A DNA stretch of 64,000 bases from an alpha proteobacterium BAL199 (GCA_000171835.1 ABHC01000003.1:248001-312000), one strand, 5' to 3'. Positions 32,852-42,189 are shown, counted from the first letter of the stretch. The notes: a model not told the origin generated them from the letters alone. Numbers and translations are program-made.

Positions 32852-33542
32852 ATGCAGTTCAGCCATTCGCACGACATCTGGACCTGTTTCCGGAACTCAG
32901 GCCGGGTGTGGTTTTCGCCCGAGGCCTCTCGTCCGAAGCATCGGTCGCCCCAGACGTAGCCCGGTTCTACGCGAAAGCCCGAACCGGTTAACGCGCAGTT
33001 CCGAAGGCGAGTTCCCGGAGATACAGGCTTGGCGACGGGCGTTCTCCCGGATGGGCCTCAAGCCGACCCAGTATCGTTGCGCATCGGAGTCACTCCTGCG
33101 CCGGTTCAGGAAGGAGGATGCGCTGCCGCAAATCCATCCGCTGATCGACCTGTGCAACGCAGTCTCGCTGGCCTTTGCCATCCCGATCGCGGTGTCCGAC
33201 GTGTCCAGGATCACCGGCCATCTCCAGGTCCGGCCTGCGACCGGCGACGAGACGTATCGAGCCTTCTCGGGCGAGATCGAGCGCCCGGAGGTTGATGAGG
33301 TGATCTTCGCCGACGCTACTAACCAGGCTCACGCCCGGCGCTGGACGCACCGGCAGAGTGCCCACTCGGCCGTCGGTGAGCAGACCAAAGACGTCCTGAT
33401 CGTCGCCGAAGCCATGCACGAATCCGCGGCCGACGACATGGCCGTCCTGACGGAAACTATCGCTGGCGAACTCGCTGCCGTCTGGTCGGTCGCGGCGACG
33501 ACCGCGCTCCTGACCTCCACCACACCCTGGTTTGAGTTCTGA
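32852..33542 (+). pseudogene. B3/B4 domain protein, broken by two frameshifts
   Basis: A B3/B4 (phenylalanyl-tRNA synthetase beta-like) domain protein spread over three frames. The start MQFSHSHDIW (ATG 32852, GAGGT site) is in one frame. 'LFPELRPGVVFARGLSSEAS...RFYAKAR' follows in the next, after a shift at about 32876-32890. 'RLTRSSEGEFPEIQAWRRAF', 'MGLKPTQYRCASESLLRRF', PLIDLCNAVSLAFAIPIAV and 'HARRWTHRQSAHSAV' follow in the third, after a shift at about 32975-32990. Each shift equals one missing base. The family may edit or bind misacylated aminoacyl groups. Either a recent pseudogene or two sequence errors. Confidence 0.7.
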
Positions 33543-33627
33543 GGCTCCAGAGGTGGTAGTATTCCAGGCTGGCGCGGACGCCCGCCCTCAGTTTGATTGC
33601 AGATCCACAGCATCAGGAACGACTGCC

Positions 33628-34149
33628 TTGTCCGAGAAACTGTCCGCCGGCGCCATCATCCCCGGGATTGCCTTGCCGACCATTGCCGGAGAACCGGCCC
33701 GCATCGGTGGAGCAGCGTCGCGCTGGCGGATCGTATTCGTCTACCGGGGCCTGCATTGCGGCGTGTGCAAAAGCTATCTCGCGCGGCTCGATGACCGCAG
33801 AGCCGAGTTCGAGGCCGAGGGCATCGATCTGGTCGCCGTCTCAGGCGACACCCGCGAGCAAGCGACCGAGTTCGCGGAGGCTGCGAACCTGACGATCCCG
33901 GTCGCCTATGGTCTGTCGGTCGATCAGATGAAGGCCCTCGGGTTGTACATCTCGGCCCCGTTCATCAACACCGACGCGGTCCGGCCGTTTCCCGAACCTG
34001 GGCTGTTCATCGTCAGTCCCGAAGGCCGAGCGCACATGATCGAGATCGCCAGTTCGCCGTTCATGCGGCCGGATCTGGATCTCGTGCTGCGCGGCGCCAA
34101 GATGGCCAAGAACGACGGATACCCGGTTCGCGGCACGATGGAACCCTGA
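33628..34149 (+). CDS. AhpC/TSA-type peroxiredoxin-like protein
   Basis: A 173-residue thioredoxin-fold protein: 'WRIVFVYRGLHCGVCKSYLARL' holds a CxxC at the peroxidatic position, followed by 'IDLVAVSGDTREQATEFAEAANLTIPVAYGLS', the standard AhpC/TSA order. The TTG at 33628 has an AGGA site 8-9 bases upstream and gives a normal N-terminus; a TTG at 33532 would overlap the upstream gene. Predicted to reduce peroxides or act as a thiol oxidoreductase in the cytoplasm. Confidence 0.82.
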   Translation: MSEKLSAGAIIPGIALPTIAGEPARIGGAASRWRIVFVYRGLHCGVCKSYLARLDDRRAEFEAEGIDLVAVSGDTREQATEFAEAANLTIPVAYGLSVDQMKALGLYISAPFINTDAVRPFPEPGLFIVSPEGRAHMIEIASSPFMRPDLDLVLRGAKMAKNDGYPVRGTMEP

Positions 34150-34250
34150 GAGTCAGACCAGCCGCACCGACGTTCCCGTTCCGGGATATTGCGGCTCGCG
34201 TTTCGCCTTAGGGCGGGCAATGATCGCCATCCCGCCGCGAAAGCGATCCA

Positions 34251-35126
34251 ATGCCCCTTGATCTCGCCCCGCTGATCTACGCGCTGGTCGCCGCGCTCCT
34301 GTTCGCCCTCGGCGACCAGTGCCAGTACCTCGGGGTGCGCACGCTCGACTCGCGCAGCGGGACGATGATCTCCATCGTCACCTCGACCGCCTGTTTCTGG
34401 TTTCTGGCGCCGTTCCTGCTCGACTGGAGCTACCTGGGCGCCACCGGAATCTGGATCTTTGCCCTGATCGGCCTGTTCCGACCGGCGTTGAGCGCCAACC
34501 TGTCGGTCGCCGGTGTTCGCTACCTGGGGCCGACACTCTCCAGCACCCTCAGTTCGACATCGCCGCTGTTCGGTACCGCCCTCGGTGTGCTCTGGCTTGG
34601 CGAATTGCTCACCTGGCCGGTGGCGGTGGGCACCGCCGGCATCATCGGCTCGATCGTGCTGCTGTCGCGCCGTGGCAAAACCGGCAGCGTCAACGACTGG
34701 CCGCTGTGGGCGCTCGGATTTCCGATCGGTGCCGCCGCCATCCGCTCGCTGGCGCATGTTCTGTCGAAGGTCGGCATGGTCACGGTCCCCGATGCCTATG
34801 TGGCCGGCCTGATGTCGTTCACCGTCTCGTCGGTGCTGCTGCTGTCCATGCAGGCGGTCCGCCGGGAACGGCCTCGGATCGTCCTGGGCAGTCCATCGCT
34901 GTGGTTCGTCGGCAGCGGTGTGTCGATGGCGCTGGCGATCACCGCCCTCAACCAGGCACTGCTGACCGGCCAGATCATCGTGGTGGTGCCGGTCGTCTCA
35001 GCCGCCCCGGTGTTCACCTTGCTGCTCAGCATCTTGGTGTTCCGGCGTGAGCGGTTGACGGCTCGACTGATCGCCGCGGTCGCCGTGGTGGTGCCGTCGG
35101 TGATCCTGATCGCGCTCGGCCGATAA
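34251..35126 (+). CDS. EamA/DMT-family permease
   Basis: A 291-residue DMT permease starting directly with TM1 (MPLDLAPLIYALVAALLFALGDQCQYLGVR). Two EamA repeats are visible ('LSSTLSSTSPLFGTALGVLWLGELLTWPVA'; 'LTGQIIVVVPVVSAAPVFTLLLSILVFRRERL'). It is more distant from the other three DMT proteins in the window than those are from each other. It appears to be transcribed alone; substrate unknown. Confidence 0.86.
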   Translation: MPLDLAPLIYALVAALLFALGDQCQYLGVRTLDSRSGTMISIVTSTACFWFLAPFLLDWSYLGATGIWIFALIGLFRPALSANLSVAGVRYLGPTLSSTLSSTSPLFGTALGVLWLGELLTWPVAVGTAGIIGSIVLLSRRGKTGSVNDWPLWALGFPIGAAAIRSLAHVLSKVGMVTVPDAYVAGLMSFTVSSVLLLSMQAVRRERPRIVLGSPSLWFVGSGVSMALAITALNQALLTGQIIVVVPVVSAAPVFTLLLSILVFRRERLTARLIAAVAVVVPSVILIALGR

Positions 35127-35212
35127 GCCACCGACCCGCGAACCGTCGGTTGATCAGGCCTTCGCGACCAGGATTCAGCGTAGTACGCTCCCGCCGCTCC
35201 ACAGGGTCCGCC

Positions 35213-36001
35213 ATGCAAAACGCTGAACGTCGCCTCTCCGCGATCCTTTGTGCCGATGTGGTCGGCTATTCCCGGCTCGTACGGATGGACGAGGTCGCGA
35301 CCCTTGCCCGATTGAACGAGGCTCGAACGATCCTGCAAACCGCGATCGACGAGAATGGCGGGCGGGTATTCAACCTGGCGGGCGATGGTCTGCTCGCCGA
35401 ATTTCCCAGTGCCGTCGCCGCCGTGCAGGCCGCCGCTGCGAGCCAGGACCGGCTGGCTCCCTGGGCCGCGAGCCAGCCGGACGACCGCCGCATGCATCTG
35501 CGGATCGGCGTCAACCTTGCCGACGTCGTGGTCGACGGCAATGACCTGCTCGGCGACGGCGTCAATGTCGCAGCGCGGCTGCAGGCGCTGGCAGAGCCAG
35601 GAGGCGTCTGCATCTCAGGAGCCGTCTACGAACAGACCCGCGGCCGCCTTGCACTGCCGTTCGTGGAACTCGATCAGCAGCCGATGAAGAACATCGCCGA
35701 CCCTATGCGCGTCTATGCGCTGCAGAACGGCGTCACCCCGTCATCAGTCGACAAAACCGTGCCTCCCGGACCACTGACGGTCGGCCGCATTCTTGGCAAT
35801 CCGCGACGTGCGCGCGTTCTGCGTCGCCTCGCCGGTATTGTCATCATCCTGAGTCTCCTGCTGGTCATCAACCTGATGACGACCCCGCACCGGATCTGGG
35901 TCCATTGGCCGGCACTCGGGATGGGCGCCGCCTTGGTCTTGTCCGAACTGCGCAGATGGCTTTGGAGTCATCCGTGGCTCAGCAACCGGCTGCCGGATTA
36001 G
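35213..36001 (+). CDS. Class III adenylate/guanylate cyclase with 2TM tail
   Basis: A 262-residue protein. Residues 5-170 form a class III nucleotidyl cyclase domain: metal-binding Asp15 in LCADVVGYSRL and Asp58 in LAGDGLLAEFPS, 'IGVNLADVVVDGNDLLGDGVNVAARLQALAEPGG' with the transition-state Asn/Arg. The C-terminus has two hydrophobic helices (IVIILSLLLVINLM and 'IWVHWPALGMGAALVL') as in the small 2TM domain. It probably makes cAMP at the membrane. The ATG at 35213 follows an AGGGT site. Convergent with the transsulfuration operon. Confidence 0.87.
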   Translation: MQNAERRLSAILCADVVGYSRLVRMDEVATLARLNEARTILQTAIDENGGRVFNLAGDGLLAEFPSAVAAVQAAAASQDRLAPWAASQPDDRRMHLRIGVNLADVVVDGNDLLGDGVNVAARLQALAEPGGVCISGAVYEQTRGRLALPFVELDQQPMKNIADPMRVYALQNGVTPSSVDKTVPPGPLTVGRILGNPRRARVLRRLAGIVIILSLLLVINLMTTPHRIWVHWPALGMGAALVLSELRRWLWSHPWLSNRLPD

Positions 36002-36032
36002 CCGCGGCACACCGATTCACCTGCAACTGAGA

Positions 36033-37199
36033 TCAGGCCAGCGCCGTCTCCAGTTCCGCCAGCAGATCCTCGCAGTCCTCGATGCCAACCGACAGTCGGA
36101 CAAGCCCGTCCGAGATGCCGAGCGCCTCGCGAATCTCCCGCGGTACGCTGGCATGGGTCATGATCGCCGGGTGCTCGATCAGACTCTCCACCCCGCCCAG
36201 CGACTCCGCCAGGGCGAACAACTCACAACGCTCCAGGAACCGGCGGGCGTCGTCCAAGCCCCCCTTCAGGATTGCCGTGACCATGCCGCCGAAGCCGCTC
36301 ATCTGCCGTTTGGCGAGTTCGTGCTGCGGATGGCTCTCCAACCCCGGATAGAACACCTTCTCGATCTTCGGGTGCGCCTCCAGGAATTCGGCGATCCGCT
36401 GGGCGTTGGCGCAGTGCCGCTCCATCCGCACCGGCAGGGTCTTCAGCGCCCGCAGCACCAGGAAGCTGTCGAATGGCCCCGCGATCGATCCGATCGCGTT
36501 TTGCAGGAAGGCGAGCTTGTCGCGGATCATGTCGCGACCTTCGGCCACCACGGCGATGCCGCCGACCACGTCGGAGTGTCCGTTCAGATACTTAGTGGTC
36601 GAGTGCATCACGATGTCGAACCCGTGGTCGAGCGGGCGCTGGACGTAGGGCGAGCAGAAGGTGTTGTCGCACACGCTGAACAGGTTGTGCTGCTTCGCGA
36701 TCTTGGCGATGGCGTCGAGGTCGACCAGCTTCAGCAACGGGTTGGTCGGGCTCTCGACCCAGACCATCTTGGTGTTCTCCTGGATTGCCGCCTCGAACGC
36801 CGCCGGATCCGACAGGTCGACGAAACTGAACTGCAGCCCCGAGGAGCGCCGCCGCACATTCTCGAACAACCGGTAGGAACCGCCGTACAGATCGTCCATG
36901 GCGATCACGTGGTCACCGGAATCCAGCAGTTCCAGCAAAGTGCCGATGGCGGCCAAGCCGCTGGCGAACGCGAAGCCGGCGCCGCCGTTCTCCAGGTCGG
37001 CGACACAGGCCTCCAACGCGAACCGCGTCGGATTCTGGCTGCGCGAATACTCGAACCCCTTGTGCACGCCCGGGCTTTGCTGGACGTAGGTCGAGGTGGC
37101 GTAGATCGGCGTCATGATGGCGCCGGTCGTCGGGTCCGGCGTCTGGCCGGCGTGGATCGCCCGGGTTGCGAATCCGGTCCGGTTGCGGGTGTTCGCCAT
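36033..37199 (-). CDS. Cystathionine gamma-synthase/gamma-lyase (Cys/Met PLP family)
   Basis: A 388-residue Cys/Met-metabolism PLP enzyme: 'YSRSQNPTRFALEACVADLE', the phosphate-site FASGLAAIGT, 'VWVESPTNPLLKLVDLDAI', and the cofactor Lys in 'MHSTTKYLNGHSDVVGG'. The C-terminal 'SLGGVESLIEHPAIMTHASVP' is typical. Following cystathionine beta-synthase 16 bases upstream, a gamma-lyase role in homocysteine-to-cysteine conversion is the most likely; gamma-synthase activity cannot be excluded. GGAG precedes the ATG. Confidence 0.9.
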   Translation of the reverse strand: MANTRNRTGFATRAIHAGQTPDPTTGAIMTPIYATSTYVQQSPGVHKGFEYSRSQNPTRFALEACVADLENGGAGFAFASGLAAIGTLLELLDSGDHVIAMDDLYGGSYRLFENVRRRSSGLQFSFVDLSDPAAFEAAIQENTKMVWVESPTNPLLKLVDLDAIAKIAKQHNLFSVCDNTFCSPYVQRPLDHGFDIVMHSTTKYLNGHSDVVGGIAVVAEGRDMIRDKLAFLQNAIGSIAGPFDSFLVLRALKTLPVRMERHCANAQRIAEFLEAHPKIEKVFYPGLESHPQHELAKRQMSGFGGMVTAILKGGLDDARRFLERCELFALAESLGGVESLIEHPAIMTHASVPREIREALGISDGLVRLSVGIEDCEDLLAELETALA

Positions 37200-37215
37200 A
37201 CGACTCTCCGATGTG

Positions 37216-38589
37216 TCAGCCGAGCTTTCGGCGCAGATGGTTGATGAGATCGACCTTGGTCACCATGCCGAGGAAGGTACCCTTGTCATCCTCGACGATC
37301 GCCACCTTGTCGGCCTTGAACAGCGGCAACAGCGCCGAGGTATCGGCGCCGGCCGCCAGAGTATCCAGTTTGCTGGTCATGTGGGTGTCGACGGCGTCTT
37401 GGAAGCAGTCGGCGCATTCGTGGACCGCCATCAGCAGGTCCTCTTCGTCGAGCAGGCCGACAATCTTCGTCCCGTCGATCACCGGCAACTGCGATACGTC
37501 GTTGGCCCGCATCCGGTTGTAGGCGGTGTTGATGGTGTCCTTGGGCCCAACCGATACGATCCGGCCTTCGTCGGCCCGGCGCGTGATCAGGTCGCGCAGG
37601 TCGCCGGCGGCCGGCCGGTCGAGCAGCCCCTGGTCGGCCAGCCAGGCGTCATCGTAAGCCTTGGACAGGTACTTGTTGCCGGTGTCGCACACGAAGGTAA
37701 CGACCCGCAGCGGCTCGGTCTGCCGCCGGCACCAGCGCAGCGCGCCGGCCAGCAGGGTCCCGGTCGATGTCCCGCCGAGAATGCCTTCGGTGCGCAGCAG
37801 TTCGTTAACGGCCGCGAAGGCCTCCTTGTCGCTGACGGTGACGCCGTCGTCGATGACCGACAGGTCCAGGTTCGGCGGGATGAAGTCCTCGCCGATGCCC
37901 TCGACCAGCCAGGATCCGCCCTCGTACTTGACCCGGCCGGTCTCAACCGCGCCGGCAACGACGGAGCCGGCCGGATCGGCCACTACAACCCGCAGCTTGG
38001 GGTTCTTCGATTTCAGGTACCGCCCGGTGCCGGAGATGGTGCCGCCGGAGCCGACGCCCGCGACCAGCGCGTCCACCCGGCCGTCCATCTGCTCCCAAAT
38101 TTCGGGGCCAGTCGTGGTCTCGTGCGCCAGGGGGTTCGCCGGATTGTCAAACTGGCTCGCCCAGAACGCGCCCGGCGTCTCGGCCACGATCCGCTCCGCC
38201 ATGTCCTGGTAGTATTCGGGATGCCCTTTCGGAACGTCGGAGCGGGTCAGCCGGACCTCGGCGCCGAGTGCGCGCAGATGGCGAATCTTATCCGCACTCA
38301 TCTTGTCCGGGATCACCAGGATCAGCCGGTAGCCCTTCTGGGCCGCCACCAGGGCGAGCCCCAGGCCGGTGTTCCCAGCGGTCGCCTCGACGATGATCCC
38401 GCCCGGCTTCAACCGGCCGTCCCGTTCCGCCGCCTCGATCATCGCCAGTCCGATGCGGTCCTTGATCGATCCAGCCGGGTTCTGGTTCTCCAGCTTGATG
38501 AACAACCGGCACGGCCCGGTGTCCAGGCGGGTCAATTCCAGCATCGGCGTGTTGCCGATCATCTCGAGTACGGATCTGGGAGGCGCCAT
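37216..38589 (-). CDS. Cystathionine beta-synthase with CBS domains
   Basis: A 457-residue PLP enzyme. The fold-II catalytic domain has the cofactor Lys in 'NQNPAGSIKDRIGLAMI', EATAGNTGLGLALVAAQKG and the glycine loop GSGGTISGTGRYLK. Residues about 335-455 hold a CBS-domain pair ('IVSVGPKDTINTAYNRMRANDVSQLPVIDGTKIVGLL'). It joins serine and homocysteine to cystathionine; the CBS pair suggests control by an adenosyl ligand. No haem domain. ATG 38589 follows GGAG. First gene of the transsulfuration operon; an IS630 copy sits 63 bases upstream, close to its promoter. Confidence 0.92.
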   Translation of the reverse strand: MAPPRSVLEMIGNTPMLELTRLDTGPCRLFIKLENQNPAGSIKDRIGLAMIEAAERDGRLKPGGIIVEATAGNTGLGLALVAAQKGYRLILVIPDKMSADKIRHLRALGAEVRLTRSDVPKGHPEYYQDMAERIVAETPGAFWASQFDNPANPLAHETTTGPEIWEQMDGRVDALVAGVGSGGTISGTGRYLKSKNPKLRVVVADPAGSVVAGAVETGRVKYEGGSWLVEGIGEDFIPPNLDLSVIDDGVTVSDKEAFAAVNELLRTEGILGGTSTGTLLAGALRWCRRQTEPLRVVTFVCDTGNKYLSKAYDDAWLADQGLLDRPAAGDLRDLITRRADEGRIVSVGPKDTINTAYNRMRANDVSQLPVIDGTKIVGLLDEEDLLMAVHECADCFQDAVDTHMTSKLDTLAAGADTSALLPLFKADKVAIVEDDKGTFLGMVTKVDLINHLRRKLG

Positions 38590-38652
38590 GGCCGTCTCCA
38601 ACGCGCGGCTGTGTCGGGACCGGGTATATGGCAACGCTGGACGGCGTCGCTA

Positions 38653-39801
38653 GTGGATAAAATCCGACATTAGAATCCCGCTCAGAATTCCCGCGGGTTC
38701 GGTGGCGTGCGAGTCTGGGGCATGCGCACCGGGATCAGCTTCACCGTCAGTACCGCCGATCGCGCCCGCCTGGAGGCGATCGTGGCGGACCGCAACAGCC
38801 CGCAAAAGCACGTCTGGCGCTGCCGGATCGTGCTGCTCACCGCCGCGGGCCTGGGCACCAACGCGATCATGCGCGAGGCCGGGGTCGCCAAGACGGCGGT
38901 CTGGCGCTGGCAGGAGCGCTTCGCCGCCGAAGGCGTGGACGGGCTGCTGCGGGACAAGACGCGCCCGTCGCGGATCCCGCCGCTGGACCCCTCGGTGGCC
39001 GAGCGCGTCGTCGCCCTGACCCTGACCGATCCGCCCGGCGAGACGACCCACTGGACCGCCGCAACGATGGCGGCACAGACCGGCATCTCGGTTAGTTCGG
39101 TGCAGCGGATCTGGCGTGCTCACGGTTTGGCCCCGCATCGGATCCGGCAGTTCAAGCTCTCGAACGACCCGGAGTTCGTGACCAAGCTGCGCGACGTGGT
39201 CGGGCTCTATGTCGACCCGCCGGCCCACGCCATCGTGCTCAGCGTCGACGAGAAGAGCCAGATCCAGGCGCTCGACCGCACCCAGCCCGGCCTGCCGCTG
39301 AAGAAGGGCCGCGCCGGCACCATGACCCACGACTACAAGCGCCATGGCACCACCACCTTGTTCGCTGCCCTCAACGTGCTCGACGGCACCGTCATCGGCC
39401 GCAACATGCAGCGTCACCGCCACCAGGAGTTCATCCGCTTCCTCAACCACATCGAGGCCCAGGTTCCGGCCGGCAAGGTGATCCACGCCGTCCTCGACAA
39501 CTACGCCGCCCACAAGCACCCCAAGGTCCGCGCCTGGCTGCACCGCCATCCCCGCTGGACCTTCCACTTCGTGCCGACCTCATGTTCCTGGCTCAACGCC
39601 GTCGAAGGCTTCTTCGCCAGGCTCGCCAAGCGCCGCCTCAAGCGCGGCGTCTTCCGCTCTGTCGCCGACCTCCAGGCCGCCATCAACCGCTTCCTCGACG
39701 AGCACAACGCCTCAGATCCGAAGCCCTTCAACTGGACAGCCGATCCCGACAAAATCATCGCCGCCGTCAGGCGTGGGCACCAAGTGTTGGATTCTATCCA
39801 C
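38653..39801 (+). mobile_element. IS630-family insertion sequence, copy 1
   Basis: A 1149-bp element with terminal inverted repeats: left GTGGATAAAATCCGACA, right (complement) GTGGATAGAATCCAACA. A TA duplication flanks it (38651-38652 and 39802-39803), inside a CTAG target. It carries one transposase gene. It lies between the cystathionine beta-synthase start and the unrecognised gene. It differs from copies 2 and 3 by at least one base in the left non-coding end (CAGAATTC against CAGGATTC). Confidence 0.95.
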
Positions 39802-39804
39802 TAG
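38707..39804 (+). CDS. IS630-family transposase, copy 1
   Basis: A 365-residue Tc1/mariner-superfamily transposase: N-terminal helix-turn-helix ('AGLGTNAIMREAGVAKTAVWRWQERFA'), a second HTH around 'TGISVSSVQRIWRAHGLAPHRI', and the DDE triad in VLSVDEKSQIQ, AVLDNYAAHKHP and WLNAVEGFFAR. The GTG at 38707 opens the frame; an inner ATG (MRTGISFTVS) five codons later is equally possible. The last in-element codon is CAC, and the TAG stop is formed by the target-site TA plus the flanking G. Confidence 0.93.
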   Translation: MRVWGMRTGISFTVSTADRARLEAIVADRNSPQKHVWRCRIVLLTAAGLGTNAIMREAGVAKTAVWRWQERFAAEGVDGLLRDKTRPSRIPPLDPSVAERVVALTLTDPPGETTHWTAATMAAQTGISVSSVQRIWRAHGLAPHRIRQFKLSNDPEFVTKLRDVVGLYVDPPAHAIVLSVDEKSQIQALDRTQPGLPLKKGRAGTMTHDYKRHGTTTLFAALNVLDGTVIGRNMQRHRHQEFIRFLNHIEAQVPAGKVIHAVLDNYAAHKHPKVRAWLHRHPRWTFHFVPTSCSWLNAVEGFFARLAKRRLKRGVFRSVADLQAAINRFLDEHNASDPKPFNWTADPDKIIAAVRRGHQVLDSIH

Positions 39805-39846
39805 GGACGCCGCCGCGTTACAGCCGTTCCAAGGCGCGAATTCCGG

Positions 39847-40983
39847 CTATGCGAGGATCTGGTAGGTCAGCGACAGCAAATGATGCAACGGTTCGTACTT
39901 CAACCGCTTGGTGCCGTGGCGGTCGGTCACCGCGCGCCAGACCTCGTTGGCGTGGTCGAGCCGTGACTGGGAGTCGCCAAGTTCCGCGAACACGTCGGAC
40001 GCGTTGCCGAGAAAGGCGATGAACGGACCCGGACTCTTCTTGTCGACGAACAGCGCCCGATAGGCGGCGTTGTACTCGTCCAGGCGAACCTTCGCCTTGC
40101 GCCAGCGCTCGCGCAGCGCGGTGCGGGTGGCGTCGCGGACCTCGCCGACGATCTTGCGATTGGCCGATGGGATCAGGTCGATCGGCTCGGCTTCGCTGCC
40201 GAGCCATTGCGCGAACCGTCGAATGTTGGCCTCAAGCGCCACCATTCGGTAGTCGTAGTAGATGACCCCCTTCCAGGCGTGCAGGGAGGCAGGCGCCTCC
40301 TCCGGATCCAGTTCCATCGCCTGGATGACCGGGCCGAGGGCTTCCATGTCCTTGGCATCCCAAATCTTCTCGACCAGCATCCGCAACCGCGCCTGGGCAC
40401 GGGCGGCATCCAGGCCAGCAAACGCGAACTCCACGATCGGCCGGAATTTCAACATCACGTGGTCGCGGATCTTGCTCCACTCGTCCTGGGAGATCTCGAA
40501 ATAGGCGGGATGCGGCGTGATGCCCTCCGCCAGCAGGCGATCCTTCAGGAGAAACGGATCGAGCGAGGGAAGCTGATCGAAGATCTTAATGATGTCGCGA
40601 TCACGGATGTAGTCCTCGACGCCGCGCTTTCGGTCGAAACCGGCCTGGAACGCCAACGCGTCGTCGAAGTTCTGGGCGCCGACAAAAATCGACTTACCGC
40701 CCTCATAGGCGTTCGTCTCGTTGAACGCGAAATACAGTTTGGTGCCGATCCGATTGAATCGACCCGGCAGATCCCGGCTGTCCTGCAGAACCTGCTTGAT
40801 GAAGATGATTCGGTGCAGTTCCGGATGCCGGAACATGAAGTCGTCGGGAGCGCCGCCACCGTCCTGCGCCAACCGGTGCAACCGGTCGACATGATAGACC
40901 CGCGACGAACCGGCGTTCAGTTCGGTCGCGAGGTGCAGTGCTGAGAGTTTGTCGGAATCGACGAGCTTGGAAGAGTCGAGCAT
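39847..40983 (-). CDS. Unrecognised protein between two IS630 copies
   Basis: A 378-residue soluble protein with no signal peptide or membrane helix and no family I recognise. Visible segments: a start rich in hydrophilic helices, 'PELHRIIFIKQVLQDSRDLPGRFNRIGTK', 'IRDHVMLKFRPIVEFAFAGLDAARAQARLRMLVEKIWDA' and a C-terminal 'RLKYEPLHHLLSLTYQILA'. Codon use matches the genome. Two ATGs are possible (40983 and 41022); neither has a clear ribosome site, and the upstream one is only 18 bases from the end of IS copy 2, so the native promoter is probably displaced. Flanked on both sides by IS630 in direct orientation. Confidence 0.7.
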   Translation of the reverse strand: MLDSSKLVDSDKLSALHLATELNAGSSRVYHVDRLHRLAQDGGGAPDDFMFRHPELHRIIFIKQVLQDSRDLPGRFNRIGTKLYFAFNETNAYEGGKSIFVGAQNFDDALAFQAGFDRKRGVEDYIRDRDIIKIFDQLPSLDPFLLKDRLLAEGITPHPAYFEISQDEWSKIRDHVMLKFRPIVEFAFAGLDAARAQARLRMLVEKIWDAKDMEALGPVIQAMELDPEEAPASLHAWKGVIYYDYRMVALEANIRRFAQWLGSEAEPIDLIPSANRKIVGEVRDATRTALRERWRKAKVRLDEYNAAYRALFVDKKSPGPFIAFLGNASDVFAELGDSQSRLDHANEVWRAVTDRHGTKRLKYEPLHHLLSLTYQILA

Positions 40984-41040
40984 GGTCAGTCGCGTCGGTG
41001 GTGGGCCGAGCGACTCTAGCATACGACGGTAGCGTACCTA

Positions 41041-42189
41041 GTGGATAAAATCCGACATTAGAATCCCGCTCAGGATTCCCGCGGGTTCGGTGGCGTGCGA
41101 GTCTGGGGCATGCGCACCGGGATCAGCTTCACCGTCAGTACCGCCGATCGCGCCCGCCTGGAGGCGATCGTGGCGGACCGCAACAGCCCGCAAAAGCACG
41201 TCTGGCGCTGCCGGATCGTGCTGCTCACCGCCGCGGGCCTGGGCACCAACGCGATCATGCGCGAGGCCGGGGTCGCCAAGACGGCGGTCTGGCGCTGGCA
41301 GGAGCGCTTCGCCGCCGAAGGCGTGGACGGGCTGCTGCGGGACAAGACGCGCCCGTCGCGGATCCCGCCGCTGGACCCCTCGGTGGCCGAGCGCGTCGTC
41401 GCCCTGACCCTGACCGATCCGCCCGGCGAGACGACCCACTGGACCGCCGCAACGATGGCGGCACAGACCGGCATCTCGGTTAGTTCGGTGCAGCGGATCT
41501 GGCGTGCTCACGGTTTGGCCCCGCATCGGATCCGGCAGTTCAAGCTCTCGAACGACCCGGAGTTCGTGACCAAGCTGCGCGACGTGGTCGGGCTCTATGT
41601 CGACCCGCCGGCCCACGCCATCGTGCTCAGCGTCGACGAGAAGAGCCAGATCCAGGCGCTCGACCGCACCCAGCCCGGCCTGCCGCTGAAGAAGGGCCGC
41701 GCCGGCACCATGACCCACGACTACAAGCGCCATGGCACCACCACCTTGTTCGCTGCCCTCAACGTGCTCGACGGCACCGTCATCGGCCGCAACATGCAGC
41801 GTCACCGCCACCAGGAGTTCATCCGCTTCCTCAACCACATCGAGGCCCAGGTTCCGGCCGGCAAGGTGATCCACGCCGTCCTCGACAACTACGCCGCCCA
41901 CAAGCACCCCAAGGTCCGCGCCTGGCTGCACCGCCATCCCCGCTGGACCTTCCACTTCGTGCCGACCTCATGTTCCTGGCTCAACGCCGTCGAAGGCTTC
42001 TTCGCCAGGCTCGCCAAGCGCCGCCTCAAGCGCGGCGTCTTCCGCTCTGTCGCCGACCTCCAGGCCGCCATCAACCGCTTCCTCGACGAGCACAACGCCT
42101 CAGATCCGAAGCCCTTCAACTGGACAGCCGATCCCGACAAAATCATCGCCGCCGTCAGGCGTGGGCACCAAGTGTTGGATTCTATCCAC
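41041..42189 (+). mobile_element. IS630-family insertion sequence, copy 2
   Basis: A 1149-bp copy with the same inverted repeats and TA duplication (41039-41040 and 42190-42191), again in a CTAG target. It lies immediately upstream of the unrecognised gene and downstream of the first histidine kinase gene, in the same orientation as copies 1 and 3. Confidence 0.95.

Noticed and set aside
34160-34196. AGCCGCA...TGCGGCT hairpin after the peroxiredoxin-like gene
   Set aside because: 7-bp stem with a long loop and no T tract; too weak to call a terminator.
37114-38673. 519-codon plus-strand frame opposite cystathionine beta-synthase
   Set aside because: Antisense to an enzyme with complete PLP and CBS motifs.
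38650-39567. 305-residue minus-strand frame repeated in all three IS630 copies
   Set aside because: It is antisense to the DDE transposase, lacks any domain, and is repeated only because the IS is repeated.
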